Assembly: GCF_036785885.1 (NCBI RefSeq)
Contig: NC_092326.1
Location: forward strand, 37,968,287 to 38,032,286
Length of the DNA stretch: 64,000 bases
DNA from: Coffea arabica
Lineage: Eukaryota; Streptophyta; Magnoliopsida; Gentianales; Rubiaceae
Direction of reading: 5' to 3'
This document shows, piece by piece, positions 34,801-45,912 of this stretch (the stretch's first letter is position 1; each line of letters opens with the position of its first letter). Below the pieces are notes generated by a model. It was not told the origin of the DNA. It searched no databases and worked only from the letters and a program-made list of their open reading frames with translations. The position numbers were made by a program, and so were the translations under genes.

Positions 34801-35912
34801 GGACCATATTCTTATGTACTGCATATATCCCTTGTCTTCCGAGCTGTAAAGGAACCAAAAATTCTGAAAATCTTTGGTAACAATTCTTTCCTTGAGGCAG
34901 CATTTTGAGAATTCATTCGGCAGAAAAAAGAATCTTCAGATCTAAATTTTTCTTTTATCTTTTGCCGTTTGAGTTGGAATCTGGAAAGATAGAGTAAAAA
35001 TTGTGCAAGACATGTGCTATTTGGCTTTGTCCATATATGGTGAAAGAATTAATTAGCAAGGGTCTTACCTTCTAAATAGTTGTAAGCCAAGTATAGCTCC
35101 TCAAGCTTCTTCAGTGCTCCAATTTCTTTTGGTATGGAACCTCCAAATTCGTTGAAAGACAAAGACAGCACCCGAAGTTCTGAACATTGAGCTAAATTAC
35201 TTGATGGTAATTGACCATATAACTTGTTCTTTGATAGGGAAAGTCTAATCAGTCCAGGAAGATGGTAACACATGTCGCTTGGAAGAACTCCGGACAGGCC
35301 ATTATTTGAAAGGGCAATGATTTGCAGCGAGGAAATATTGAAAATCCCTATAGGAATGTTTCCTTGCAGTAGGTTGTACGAAAGACTTATCTCCTCTAGC
35401 TTTGACAAGTTAGAGATGGAAGATGGGATAAGACCAGTGAAACTATTGTTTCTAAGATTCAAGAGACGAAGTTGAGGAAATGAACCAATCCAGTGAGGGA
35501 ACTCTCCTTCGAGATTGTTGAAGCTCAAATTAAATAGTTTTAATCGGCGCAATCCAACAAACTCATGTGGTAGTTCTCCATGGAAGTTGTTGGCACTCAT
35601 GTCAAGAGAAACAAGAAATGATAGATTTCCCAGTTGTGGAGGGATGAGTCCGGTAAGGCCCATGTTTGAAATGTCCAAGGCAGTCACTCTATGATGACGA
35701 GAGCCACAAGAGACTCCAATCCAATCGCAGACCGAAGAGCCAACAGACCAGTTTTTGGCCAAGATTTGTAGAGGGTCAACTGAAATGTGCGCTCTCAAGG
35801 CAAGAAGAGATGACTGATCTGTGGTAATATTGGTCGGGAGCATGGCGAAGGAAGCTGAAAGAAAACATAGCAACGCAAGTCCAAGGGGGGAGAGGTTGTG
35901 AAATTTCTCCAT
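31884..35912 (-). CDS. LRR receptor-like serine/threonine kinase (subfamily XII type), intact
   Basis: Four exons: 35912-35069, 34530-34459, 34383-32380 and 32245-31884 (844+72+2004+362 = 3282 bp, 1093 residues), all with GT-AG borders and consistent phase. In order: signal peptide (MEKFHNLSPLGLALLCFLSA), N-terminal cap with CDWIGVSC, about 26 LRRs, a transmembrane helix near residues 755-780 (YILLGVIIAMGALSFGFVYL), and a kinase from about 820 on. The kinase has GTGSFGSVYRG, the VAVK lysine, HCDLKPSN, DFG and YLAPE. HCD instead of HRD makes it a non-RD kinase, the class linked to pattern-recognition receptors (FLS2, EFR, Xa21). Exon 2 is exactly one 24-residue repeat. Intron 2 is only 75 bp and has no stop in frame, so retention would add 25 residues. 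The start follows a TATA-like motif about 40 bp upstream. Its ligand is unknown. It is the only uninterrupted member of its family in this window. Confidence 0.9.
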
Positions 35913-35924
35913 GGCTAATGATTG

Positions 35925-35956
35925 CTACATGGCGGGTGAGGAGTCGCAGTATATAG
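35925..35956 (-). promoter_or_regulatory. TATA-like box and start-stop upstream ATG of the receptor kinase
   Basis: On the minus strand 'ctatata' lies at 35956-35950, about 40 bp before the ATG at 35912. Between them, at 35930-35925, is ATG immediately followed by TAG. The relic first exon at 40391 has the same arrangement (TATA-like motif at about 40437-40429, ATGTAG at 40408-40403). Whether the upstream ATG is inside the transcript depends on the start site, which cannot be seen here. Confidence 0.5.
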
Positions 35957-37039
35957 CTGTCTCAGTAATATTATGGCTAATGTTTGTTAATTTGATTTCT
36001 GTTTTCAGATTAAGTTCCAATTGACCAGTGATGTAATTGTGATGCTGATTGGAATTCTTTTGACTACTATTCTAGGGAATTTTACAGTCAAGTTATGACC
36101 ATTTGCTTTATGTAAAGAGGAGAATTTATTTAGTTTCCACTTTGGGGGTGCCATAGCCCAAAAAGAGAGGGAAGCGAAAGAGAAAGCAAAAATGGGAAAT
36201 TCTTTATTTAATCCCTTAACTTTTGTGTTAATTCCAAATCTTGCTATCAACTAAAAATTCTTAATTAAACAAAGGCTTTTATATTGTAGGTTCTAAGTCT
36301 GTTCATTTCAAATTTATTAAAATATTAACGTAGCACTATTATGAGTATATATATTCTATTGAAGGACTGAAAGAAACAATGCTACTGACTAATCGATTGG
36401 ATTCAGACTTTTTTTTCCTTGAGTAGGGAGATTAAAACCCAGAATCTCTATGCTATGAGGTCTCAACATTGGCCACTAAACTATTCATTGACCAAAAACT
36501 TAAGGAGACTAACAGGCGGACAACCGACTTTGTTTAAGAAAGCCTCAAATCTTGAAAATGTTCCTAAACTTGAGCATAGAAACTACAAAAATTCTAAAAA
36601 GCCTCAAATAATGCCATATTCCTGGAACTTACTATTGCTGACAAATAGCTTGATATATTAAATAACTAAATTTTCCTTCACTTCTATTTACCGTCATGGG
36701 AATTTTACTAGGGTCTAAGAACCAGTCAAAATATATTTGAACAACAATTTTCCTCTACGTTTACTATAAACACATTTTGTAATCACCTTTTTACCTTACA
36801 TATATCAAATTGTCATAGTAATTTTTCTACAAAAAATCCAGAAAGATGCAATCCAAACAAGAAATTGCCAGAGTTCAAAGATGATCCCAAGGGATGAGTT
36901 TTAACATTTTGAAGTTGAACGGTACACGACCAAAAGGCCTCTAGGTAAATTGCTAAGTTGAACAATGTTGCAAAGTACATAATTTCTAACGAAAAGCAAG
37001 AACTAAAACTCTATTAGAGCTAATAAGTAATACACATGA
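35957..37039. other. Upstream region of the receptor kinase, nothing else recognised
   Basis: AT-rich sequence without a recognisable gene or transposon end. It presumably contains the receptor-kinase promoter. Short frames on both strands (36005-36250, 36419-36661) have no domain. Confidence 0.5.
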
Positions 37040-37530
37040 TTGAAACTTTTCCAGGACAAAGTCATTTGTCACCTTCAAATACTAAGTCTTGGTCATTATG
37101 CAAGAAACTAAAGTGATTGTTCTTCGACTATTCTGAACAATGACTTTGTGTAGAAATTTGTGATGTAATTTCATCTCATCATGAAGGAAACGCTAGTAAA
37201 TTAATGATGCTTTAGCCCCACAAGTGCAAGAATAATCGGATTCTGGTTAATAACATTGATAGCACGAAAGAAAAAGCTATTTCCATCTGTATAACTTAAT
37301 TTATCATGTAAATGCAAAACATCACAACTATTGCACTTCCTATATTTAAATTTTTTTTGAGATTAACGACACGTGTCCAAAAAATAAAAATCTAAGACCA
37401 CTCATAACAAGTGCTTGTTGTGTACTCATGAGGCAAACCATATATTAATTTGAAAAATTTGCAATTACTAAGTATTTTGCTCTTATTTCCTTTTTGGTCA
37501 GTAAAAATTGTCTCTTTAAAACTATTCAAA
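37040..37530. repeat. Segmental duplication R1, copy C (diverged)
   Basis: Matches 1187-1690 and 15993-16500 in order ('gtcaccttcaaatacta', 'aaacgctagtaaa', 'gctcttatttcctttttgg'), with an unrelated ~150-bp insertion near 37280-37430. Confidence 0.65.
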
Positions 37531-39104
37531 CAGAACCCTAATAGTAAAACTACTGTTACATGTGCGGAGTAGAAAAATAATCATCTGTAGTCTTTACCTG
37601 TTTAGGATTATACTAGGCAAAAATTTTATTTCTTTCTAATAAATATATAAAGAAAAATGATTATGAAGTTGATGCAAAAGCTGAACTTTTCAGTATAATG
37701 TTGTTGAGCAATACTTTAATAGTTTCTTAGAAAAGACAGTATGAGATTGGTTGTCTTTTGCTCAATTTTCCACATTGTTGAATATAATTTCTTGCCAATT
37801 TTGTAATTTGGCATATTGATCAAACAGTAGATTACTCAATTATAAAACGAAATTTGTATCCTTACTCTTTAATGAATAATTTCTGTAGAATTGAACCTAC
37901 ACCTATGACCTTGTCATATTTTTACACAAGTAATTGACAGCGACGAACAAATTATACATTATTATTGGAGAGTCTAAACCAATTCTTTTCTGCAATTAAA
38001 TAAACAAAGTTTAATAACTACAATAAATAATGAAATGTAAGATTAGTTAACCACATACTACACAATGAATGCCAATCCTAGCATCAAGGAAATTACTGTA
38101 ATTTTCATGGCCATGGACTCCATATAGATCCATTTTTCAGATTATTTAGTACTATGCCTTCATGAAAAAAAAAAAACGTTTTTTCTTTTTAAGTTTCTTT
38201 TGCTTTCCGGAGATGTCGGAGTTCAGAGAAAATCTCTTAGGCCTCTTACAGTTTTAGCTGCACTAGAACATTTTGTGAAGCCTTCATAGGTGTTGACTCC
38301 AGAAACCAATCTCATTGTTCACAAGTCTTCTTTCAAATTATGTTTTTTTGGATGCCAGAGTAAAGATAAATAAATAAAGAGTGACATGCAACTCTATCAT
38401 TGGCACTGTGAAGAAGTGATATCTTATGCACTTTCTGAAAAATCTAACGCCTGGATCGCTCTTAATTAGTGTATTGGGCACTCATTAATCAAACTAAAGG
38501 ATAAGATAATCAGTCGTCATTTGATCAACTTAATGTTATGTGGTTGTCTAACACTACATGCACCGATTAACTATGTATTTACAAATGTTGCTTCTATTCT
38601 TTGTAGAGAATTTTCCTGAATAAATAATCCATCTTATTTTTCAAAAACAATGGCGAAAGCTGCTTTTATAGTTCAAGAGTCATTAATAAAGAATTAGTTA
38701 GTAACTTAAGAAACAAAGATTGAAAATATCCTTGACGCAAATTAGTTAGTTGACAAACTTCATGGAACAGCACTGGGAATTCTAGATTCATTGCAATCCA
38801 ATCAAGGCATCTTTCTTTAACCTTGGTGGGAATCTTGTTAGAATCTAAAGACCCATGATCAAAACTAATTCGCCAAAGTGATGAGTTGTTCCCTTTTTGT
38901 TTAGAAAATGTAGACAAAAATGCCCTTTGAAGAAGCATATTGGCATTCGTGTGAATTGGCCTTCTGGTTGCAAAACCGGAGAAACTGGCTAAAAGGGTCA
39001 TGAGTGCCTAATTTTACAAGTTCGAGGGCTTAAAATCAGCAAAAAATAGATGAGAGACTTATTTTTACCTAAATAAAGAGTTCGGGACCAATTGGATAAT
39101 TTGC
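37531..39104. other. Intergenic stretch with Z block
   Basis: Positions 38500-38705 are a diverged Z block. Positions 38740-39000 and about 41240-41400 share a weak block ('gcaatccaatcaaggc'-like). The 111-codon minus-strand frame at 38666-39001 crosses these blocks and has no recognised domain. The rest is AT-rich and unrecognised. Confidence 0.45.
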
Positions 39105-39845
39105 CCTAATAATAATAGTACCTTTGCTTCACACGTGTCAGTATACTGAGTACAAAAGTGTAGTATTCTAAAAAGTTATGCTAGGCAAATATTACTATTT
39201 CTGATGATTAACAGATATAAGAAATTGATAATAAATTAGATGCAAAAATTGAAGTCGTTGGTATAGTGCTGTTGAGCAATTTTTAAAAAATTAAATGTAA
39301 TCCTCATAGGAGATTGGTTTGTCTTTAGCACAATTTTTTGCCATTGTTACATATAATCACTTGCTAATTTTGTGATTTAGCATATTGATCAAACCTGTTA
39401 AAATACTCTGTCCTATAGCCAAATATGTGTCCTTATTCTGCCACATCTAAAGCACTATTACACTCTTTGAAATATGAAAATCCTATCGAACCTATCATAT
39501 ATTATTACTTTTTTGAGGTACAATAGAAGTACGATGTTGTCACATTTTTCTTCAAGTCATTTTCCAGCAACAAACAATTAAGCATTTTTATTGGAACCTC
39601 TAAACCAAATACGTTCTGCTTTCAAAATAAATAAATTAAAGTTTAACAACTAAAAATAAGATGTAAAAGCCAAACTGAACCAAGACTTTTGTGTAGACAA
39701 AACAGCATTGTATGATGTTCCTTCGTGGCAATAATGCAATATTATTAGTTAACTACATAATACATATTAGAAATACGAATCCTAACATAAATACTACAAA
39801 TGATGGATGCTTTGAACACGGAATTCACTGTGGGTTTTATGGCAA
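39105..39845. repeat. Segmental duplication R2, copy D
   Basis: Diverged copy of the first ~1.1 kb of R2 copy B ('aaaagttatgctaggcaaat', 'gatttagcatattgatc', 'gcaatattattagttaac'). The sequence after 39845 is different, so the block is chimeric with the relic exon that follows. Confidence 0.65.
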
Positions 39846-40164
39846 TGAACAAATAAAGTTGAAAGCAATTTCAGTTCTCGAACTTGCAGAGATTATTTCC
39901 GGGAAACTTCTTAGGCCTCTTAGCACTAAAACTTTTTGTGAAGTCTTCCTTCATGTACAGCAAGTCCAGAGACCGTTCTCATTGACGGCAAGTCTTCCTT
40001 CAAAGAAATTCACTTTGCTTTTCCTCACCTTTTTCTTCGTCGCGCTCGAATTCCAAATTTGACAGAACTTATTGTAAAGTGCTCACATATGTTGACTCCA
40101 GAGACCATTTCGACCACTCATCATCGTTCATCGTAAGTCTTCCTTTCAGGTTATGATAATGACT

Positions 40165-40391
40165 CACTCTACGATGACGAGAGCCACAAGAGACTCCAAT
40201 CCAATCGCAGACAGAAAAGCCAACAGACCAGTTTTTGGCCAAGATTTGTAGAGGGTCAACTGAAATGTGAGCTCTCAAGGCAAGAAGAGAGGACTGATCA
40301 GTGGTAATATTGGTGGGAACATGGCGAAGGAAGCTGAAAGAAAACATAGCAACACGAGTCCAAGTGGGGAAAGGTGGTGAAATTTCTCCAT
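40165..40391 (-). pseudogene. LRR receptor kinase relic: start of exon 1 with frameshift
   Basis: The ATG at 40391 opens MEKFHHLSPLGLVLLCFLSA, a signal peptide almost identical to that of the intact gene. A 1-bp deletion near 40313 shifts the frame just after the signal peptide. The following cap region (TNITTDQSSLLALRAHIS..CDWIGVSCGSRHRR) is readable in the next frame. Similarity to the intact gene ends at 40165, before the first LRR. The promoter-proximal sequence, including a TATA-like motif and ATGTAG, is partly kept. Confidence 0.85.
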
Positions 40392-40439
40392 GGCCAATGT
40401 TGCTACATGAAGGAGGGAGAGGGATTGCATTATATATTG

Positions 40440-42145
40440 GTCTCAGTAGTATGGATTTCGATCTATTAAAGATTTCGATTTATTAAAGAGGAAATTGATA
40501 GGGAAGACTGCAGGTACGTGGCTATCTTCTATCCTAGAAGGTGAATGGAATTGCGAACAACTGACTAAGGTTGAAACACCTTTGGAAAAACTATCCTAAT
40601 GATGGAGAACACACTGTGAGTAAACTTAAAACTCTTTGTGGTGCTAATGAAAGACCCGTCATGGATCAACCATAATTTTTGTGGTGGTCAACCACTATAA
40701 ATCGTGGAGAACACTCTTATGCCCTTAGATTATCTATTTTAACTCCTAAATCTAACTACTCTTGCCAAGTTTACTTGACATAGACATTAAGGGAAAAGAT
40801 ACATCATTCTCTAAAACACGTATGCCTAAAATCATTGCGTGGAAATATTTGTACTTGACTTGATTGCGATACTTCACTACTTCTCTAGAGCCAAATAACC
40901 CCGAAGTATTCCTATTTTGTGTTGGTATTTTTGAGATTAATCCCATTTAAGACCTAAATTCAAATATCTTAAGCTCATTTCTTTCAAAAAAAAAAAAAAA
41001 AAATCTTAAGCTCATCCTACCTAAAAGTCCCTATGGACATGATTAAGTCATTGGGACTCGGAATCTATTATGACCACTACAGTTATATGTACAAAACTTG
41101 CCTAAATGATCAATTAAGTAGCCTTGTTAATTTTGCAAAAACACTGGCTAACAGTTGCTTCAATGGTTCAAGAGTGATCAAGAAAGATTAGTCGGTACCT
41201 AGTTAGAAAAACAAAGAAAAGCAACCATGGAACAAATCAGTAAGTGAAAACGTTTCATGAAACGCATTTTGAGGATTTATTGCAATTCAAGACATGTATT
41301 TTTACAGCCTTGGGTGGGATCTCAGTAGATCAACTGGGACATAAGGACCACTTAAAACTAATTGCCAAAGTTCGAGGATAAATCAAAATGATGAGTTTTG
41401 ACAATTGGAAGCTAAACAGGATGACAACAAAAGTTAAAAGTCCTTCCACTCTGGGGAGTGACTTCAAACATTATTTCCTTAGTTGAAAAAGCTTACAGAG
41501 TGCACGGTATTTCCTTAGTGGAAGACTGGAAAAATTCCTGGCCGTTAACAGCGATCTAATTATACGATATTATGCTTCCACTCTGGTGAGTGACTTCAAA
41601 TACTAAGACTCGGTCATGCAAGAAACAGAAACCGGATTATTTGTTAAATATTCTGAACGATAACTATGGACAGAAAACTTGTGTTGTAGCTTCATCTCAA
41701 TCGTGCATAAAATGCTAGAAAATGATGGCTCAACATTGCTAAAATTCCTGCTGGTTAATAATGTTGGTGCGACTTCAACTTATCCACTTTAGTTGTTTTT
41801 TATTACTAATGTTATAATTAGTAATTACTAATATACTCTTAATTACTAGTAGCCACTGATATTACTAGTAATATTCTAATAATTTCTACCATTAGTAATA
41901 CTGATAGTAATTACTAATATTAGTAGTGACTACGAGTGCAATATCTAGAGACTACTAAGTACTCATATCAACAGTGTTAATTTGAACTGAATTTTGACTG
42001 CTAGAAGAATGAAGAGGTACAATTCTATCAAACTCATGATGGACATTTAATAGTGTCCAAAATTCATAAAACCACATATTATAAGTCAAACTAATATTAT
42101 TGCACCAATCTCCTAGTTCCGCCACCATCTACCATATAGGGTAGG
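40440..42145. other. Intergenic stretch, mostly unrecognised
   Basis: Contains weak fragments of the Z block (about 41120-41200) and R1 (about 41600-41760). An AT-rich run at about 41795-41945 is built from variants of 'attactaat' and 'agtaatta'. There is an A run at 40987-41003. No gene is seen. Confidence 0.45.
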
Positions 42146-43631
42146 TGATAGGTTGTAATTTTATCATTTATTTTATTATTAATTTTTCATATTATCTGAC
42201 CTGATATAGATTAATTGTTAGATTCTACTCACTTTTGAAAATTTACATTTATTACAGGAAGTAGAATGAAAATACCACAACAAGTGCCAATTTGACAGTC
42301 ATCAGGAAAAAGTTCAAGTAGCAAGTGTCCAGGGGTATTTTTGGAATATCAAGATGTGACCCCTTTTCGGTAATTTGTGAAGACAGCATTGCAAAAAAGG
42401 AGGGCTGGAGTATTCTTCTTCTGCTGGCCGCGGACGCTGCATAGTAGCAGGAGGAACTAGATATTAGATAGCTTTCATTTGACTTTTCTTGGGTAGTTTT
42501 TCTGTCTTCGTATGGTAGGACCTCTAGCTTAGCTTTTCTTTTGACTTTTCCTCTTTCCCTCTTATTGTGCTTTTGTTCCCATCCGATGTGAAGGCAAAGA
42601 AAAGCAATTGGGCATTCTTTGTAATCTTGACTTTTCCTTCGTTGCCTAACCGAATTGAATTTTCTCAATTTCGGAGTCAATGGCCGCTATGGTTGTTTCG
42701 ATTTCCTGTGTACTTTATTCGTTAAAGATAAACTAAATTTTTTTTTCTAGTCAAGGAACAACGGAGGTTTTGATTCGTCTAAAAGTTGTAAGATCAATTT
42801 TATTTTATCTTTTTTTTTATTTATTGATATTCGCGTATTCTCTTATTACAGTGCTTATGGTTATTCAATTAATTGATTGTCTTCGATCCGGATAATTAGT
42901 TAATTTAGTAACCTATTGTCAATCGAGGCATTAAATTCGTAATTGTTTAATTGCCAAAAAAAAGTGACAACTGACATAATTAGACTTGTGTCAGGAAAAT
43001 ACGCTGGATAATCTAAAATAACTCTGGTAGTGCGTTATTTGGTTAGAATAGGGCTCTTTTAATACGTAAGGCAATTGGTGAATTAAATCTTACGAGCGTA
43101 CCTAAGATTATTTCTCAATTAGAGTAGTGGTTAACGGGCGTACCTTAATCATCGACACAGTAAGGAGGGGTTGACTGTCATTGTTTGTTTGGCAGTTATA
43201 ACCTATTTATTGGTAAATAATTGAAATTGGCTTTGCATCGATGATCAATTTGGTGAACCATTGCTGAAGTTATTTCTTGACTAAATCCTTAATTATCACT
43301 CATTTGATTTTAGTAACTTGTTATTTAATTTTTAATAGTTTCTTGGTTTTTATTTGCATTTATTTGATTGTCACCTTCTATACAAAAATACCCCCTGGTT
43401 ACTGTGAATTTGAAAAGAAACAGTTATACCCAATCCCTGTGAATTCGACTCTGCTTACCACTATCTACATAAATTAACTTTAGTTGAGTAGATTTTTATT
43501 ATTGCACAAGTCCGACACCTGTCAATTTTTTGTGCTGCTGTCGGGGACTGGTGCCAGATTACTTTGTTTCTTTTTGAGTTCATCTTATTTTCATTTTTTT
43601 ATTAATTGTTCTCTTATTTTTTATATAATTT

Positions 43632-45257
43632 ATGACTGCTAACATTCCGTATTTTGATGATAGACTGGACTTTATTCCTGAATGGGGTTATGAGATTCGT
43701 GTTTTTCCTAATGATCAATGGGCTGTTGCAAATTATGAAACTTATTTTGCCTCGAGTTATTCAACCGACACATGCCCCGCATTTCAAGATAATCTAAATA
43801 TTCTAATTGATAATTTTGGAGATTTTTTACCTCAATTTCAAACGTGGTATGACTCTTATCCAAACAGGTATGATCAAAGATGATGGGATAATTCCAATTT
43901 TAATTATGTGACCGTGCCAATGAATTTTCAACAGCAAGAGTCTCAACAATCATCATCCATGTCAGGTATGTCTCTTGCAGAAATGATTGAATTACTAGCT
44001 GCTAATACATATCGATTTCATAAGGAGATACAAACGAGTATTCGTAACATGGCGGATCAAGTGCAACTATTGACATCTGAGATGGCGGATCAAGTGCATC
44101 TATTGACATCCAGGATAATGCAATTGGCTTCTTACATTTGTTAAGAATTGCCCTCACAGACCAACATCAACCTTAAGGAAGATAAGAGTGCAATTATCCG
44201 ACAAAATGACATGGAACTACAAGAGTTTCAAGGAAATGAATCTAAAAATACAGTTGAAAAGGAAGTTGATGTAGAAAAAATGAGCCCCCAATATCAACTC
44301 GTCCAAGTAAATGAATCCAGTGAACAACCTCCAAATGCGGTGACATATTCTCCATTGCTTAATCAATATTCTCCTGACTCTTATTATTCAATTCCTGTTA
44401 ATAAAATTGACATTATTATACCAGAAAATCTTGAATTTCATGACAGAAATAAATTAAGAGTGGCGATGACAAAATATCTTGGACCAATAAATGTATGTGA
44501 GAGAAGAGTGAATGGAGAATTCAAATTATTGTTGACTTGTTTGACGCCATTTACTAGTCCATGGAAGACCGTAGAGCAAGGGTCTCAACAATCATCATCC
44601 ATGTCAGTTATGTCTCTTGAAAAAATGATTGAATTACTAGCTGCTAATACATATCGATTTTATCAAGAGACACAAACGAGTATTCGTAACATAGCGGATC
44701 AAGTGCAACTATTGACATCTGAGATGGCGGATCAAGTGCATCTATTGACATCCAGGATAACGCAATTGGCTTCTCACATTTGTTAAGAATTGCCCTCACG
44801 GACCAACATCAACCTTAAAGAAGATGAGAGTGCAATTATCCTGCCAAATGACATGAAACTGCAAGAGTTTCAAGGAAACGAATCTAAAGATGCAGTTGAA
44901 AAGGAAGTTAATGTGGAAAAAATGAGCCCCCAATATCAACTCGTCCAAATAAATGAATCCAGTGAACAACCTCCAAATGCGGTGACATCTCCTCCATTCC
45001 TTAATCAATATTCTCCTGACTTTTATTCTTCAATTCTTGTTAATAAAATTGACGTTATTATACCAGAAAATCTTGAATTTCATGACAGGAATAAATTAAG
45101 AGTAGCGATGACAAGATATCTTGGACCAATAAATGCATGTGAGGGAGGAGTGAATGGAGAATTCAAATTATTGTTGACTTGTTTGACGCCATTTACTAGT
45201 CCATGGAAGACCGTAACTCGTGTGCTCAAGAATTACTCTATTTATGAGGGTTATTAG
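43632..45257 (+). pseudogene. Gag-like frame of the Athila-like element, with in-frame tandem duplication
   Basis: One frame runs through the whole interval, interrupted by three stops (TGA at 43881, TAA at 44142, TAA at 44784). The region MSLAEMIELLAANTYRF..SIRNMADQVQLL..LPSQTN resembles the part of Athila-type gag that follows the core: a coiled-coil-like segment, then LPSQT. A 642-bp unit (214 codons) is duplicated in frame, at 43941-44582 and 44583-about 45214. Inside each unit a 33-bp motif encoding MADQVQLLTSE / MADQVHLLTSR is also doubled. Both units carry the same TAA after ASxIC, so the stop arose before the duplication. The C-terminal part (VAMTKYLGPIN, GEFKLLLTCLTPFTSPWKTV) is not recognised. 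Confidence 0.7.
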
Positions 45258-45486
45258 GACTATATAGAGGATGAATCATTAAAACGAATCATAAGATTTT
45301 ATCCTTCTTGAACAAACATGACAATGTCTAGCCAAAAATATTAAAGAAAGGCGCTCATTGGGAGGCAACTCAATTTCTTTTAGTTATTTGTTCGTTTTGG
45401 TTTGTTAGTTTAAATATGTTTTCCTTGACTTTGACTGATTTCTGGTTTCAATTTTCACTTTTGATAATTCATAGGTATCTATCTGA

Positions 45487-45700
45487 CATGACGCGCCCGC
45501 GTCAACTGGGCACGTGGCACATTGCGACTTTCTAGTGCTTAGTAAAAAGGGTTTCGATCCCCTTTACGTGTCCGCATCAAGTCATCCGAAGTGCTCATCG
45601 TCAGAAGGGTTCTGACCCTCATGACGTGCCCGCGTCAAGTCACCTGGAAAGCTCTTCACTTCGTACCTTCATGACGTGCCCGCGTTATGTTCGCGGGAAA
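45487..45700. repeat. Four degenerate GC-rich repeats inside the LTR element
   Basis: Variants of 'catgacgtgcccgcgtcaag' occur at about 45487, 45561, 45620 and 45670, spaced 74, 59 and 50 bp. They stand out from the AT-rich surroundings. Each contains an ACGTG core or variant. Function unknown. Confidence 0.6.
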
Positions 45701-45837
45701 GGTAAGTATTCAAATCTTGAGAAAAATTTTCAATTTCCTGTTAATTTCTAATTTTGAATTTTGAAAGTGAATTTATTCATAATATTGAGAAAAAAAAAGA
45801 TAAAAATTTTTTTTTTGAAAAAATCAAAAACTATTTT

Positions 45838-45912
45838 ATTTTTATTTTTCTTTTTTTTTTCTTTCTTTCTTCCTCTTTTTTTTCTTTCTTTTTCTCTGTC
45901 TCTCTTTTCTTG
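45838..45912. repeat. Pyrimidine-rich tract inside the LTR element
   Basis: Plus strand nearly all T and C ('ttttctttttttttt' then 'ctttctttcttcc'). A GC-rich, CpG-rich stretch follows (about 45955-46345). The proline-rich open frames at 45988-46390 lie on this biased sequence and overlap each other, so I do not call a gene. Confidence 0.6.

Noticed and set aside
38666..39001. 111-codon minus-strand frame
   Set aside because: It crosses the border of a repeated Z block, shows no recognisable domain, and has no support from a paralogue.
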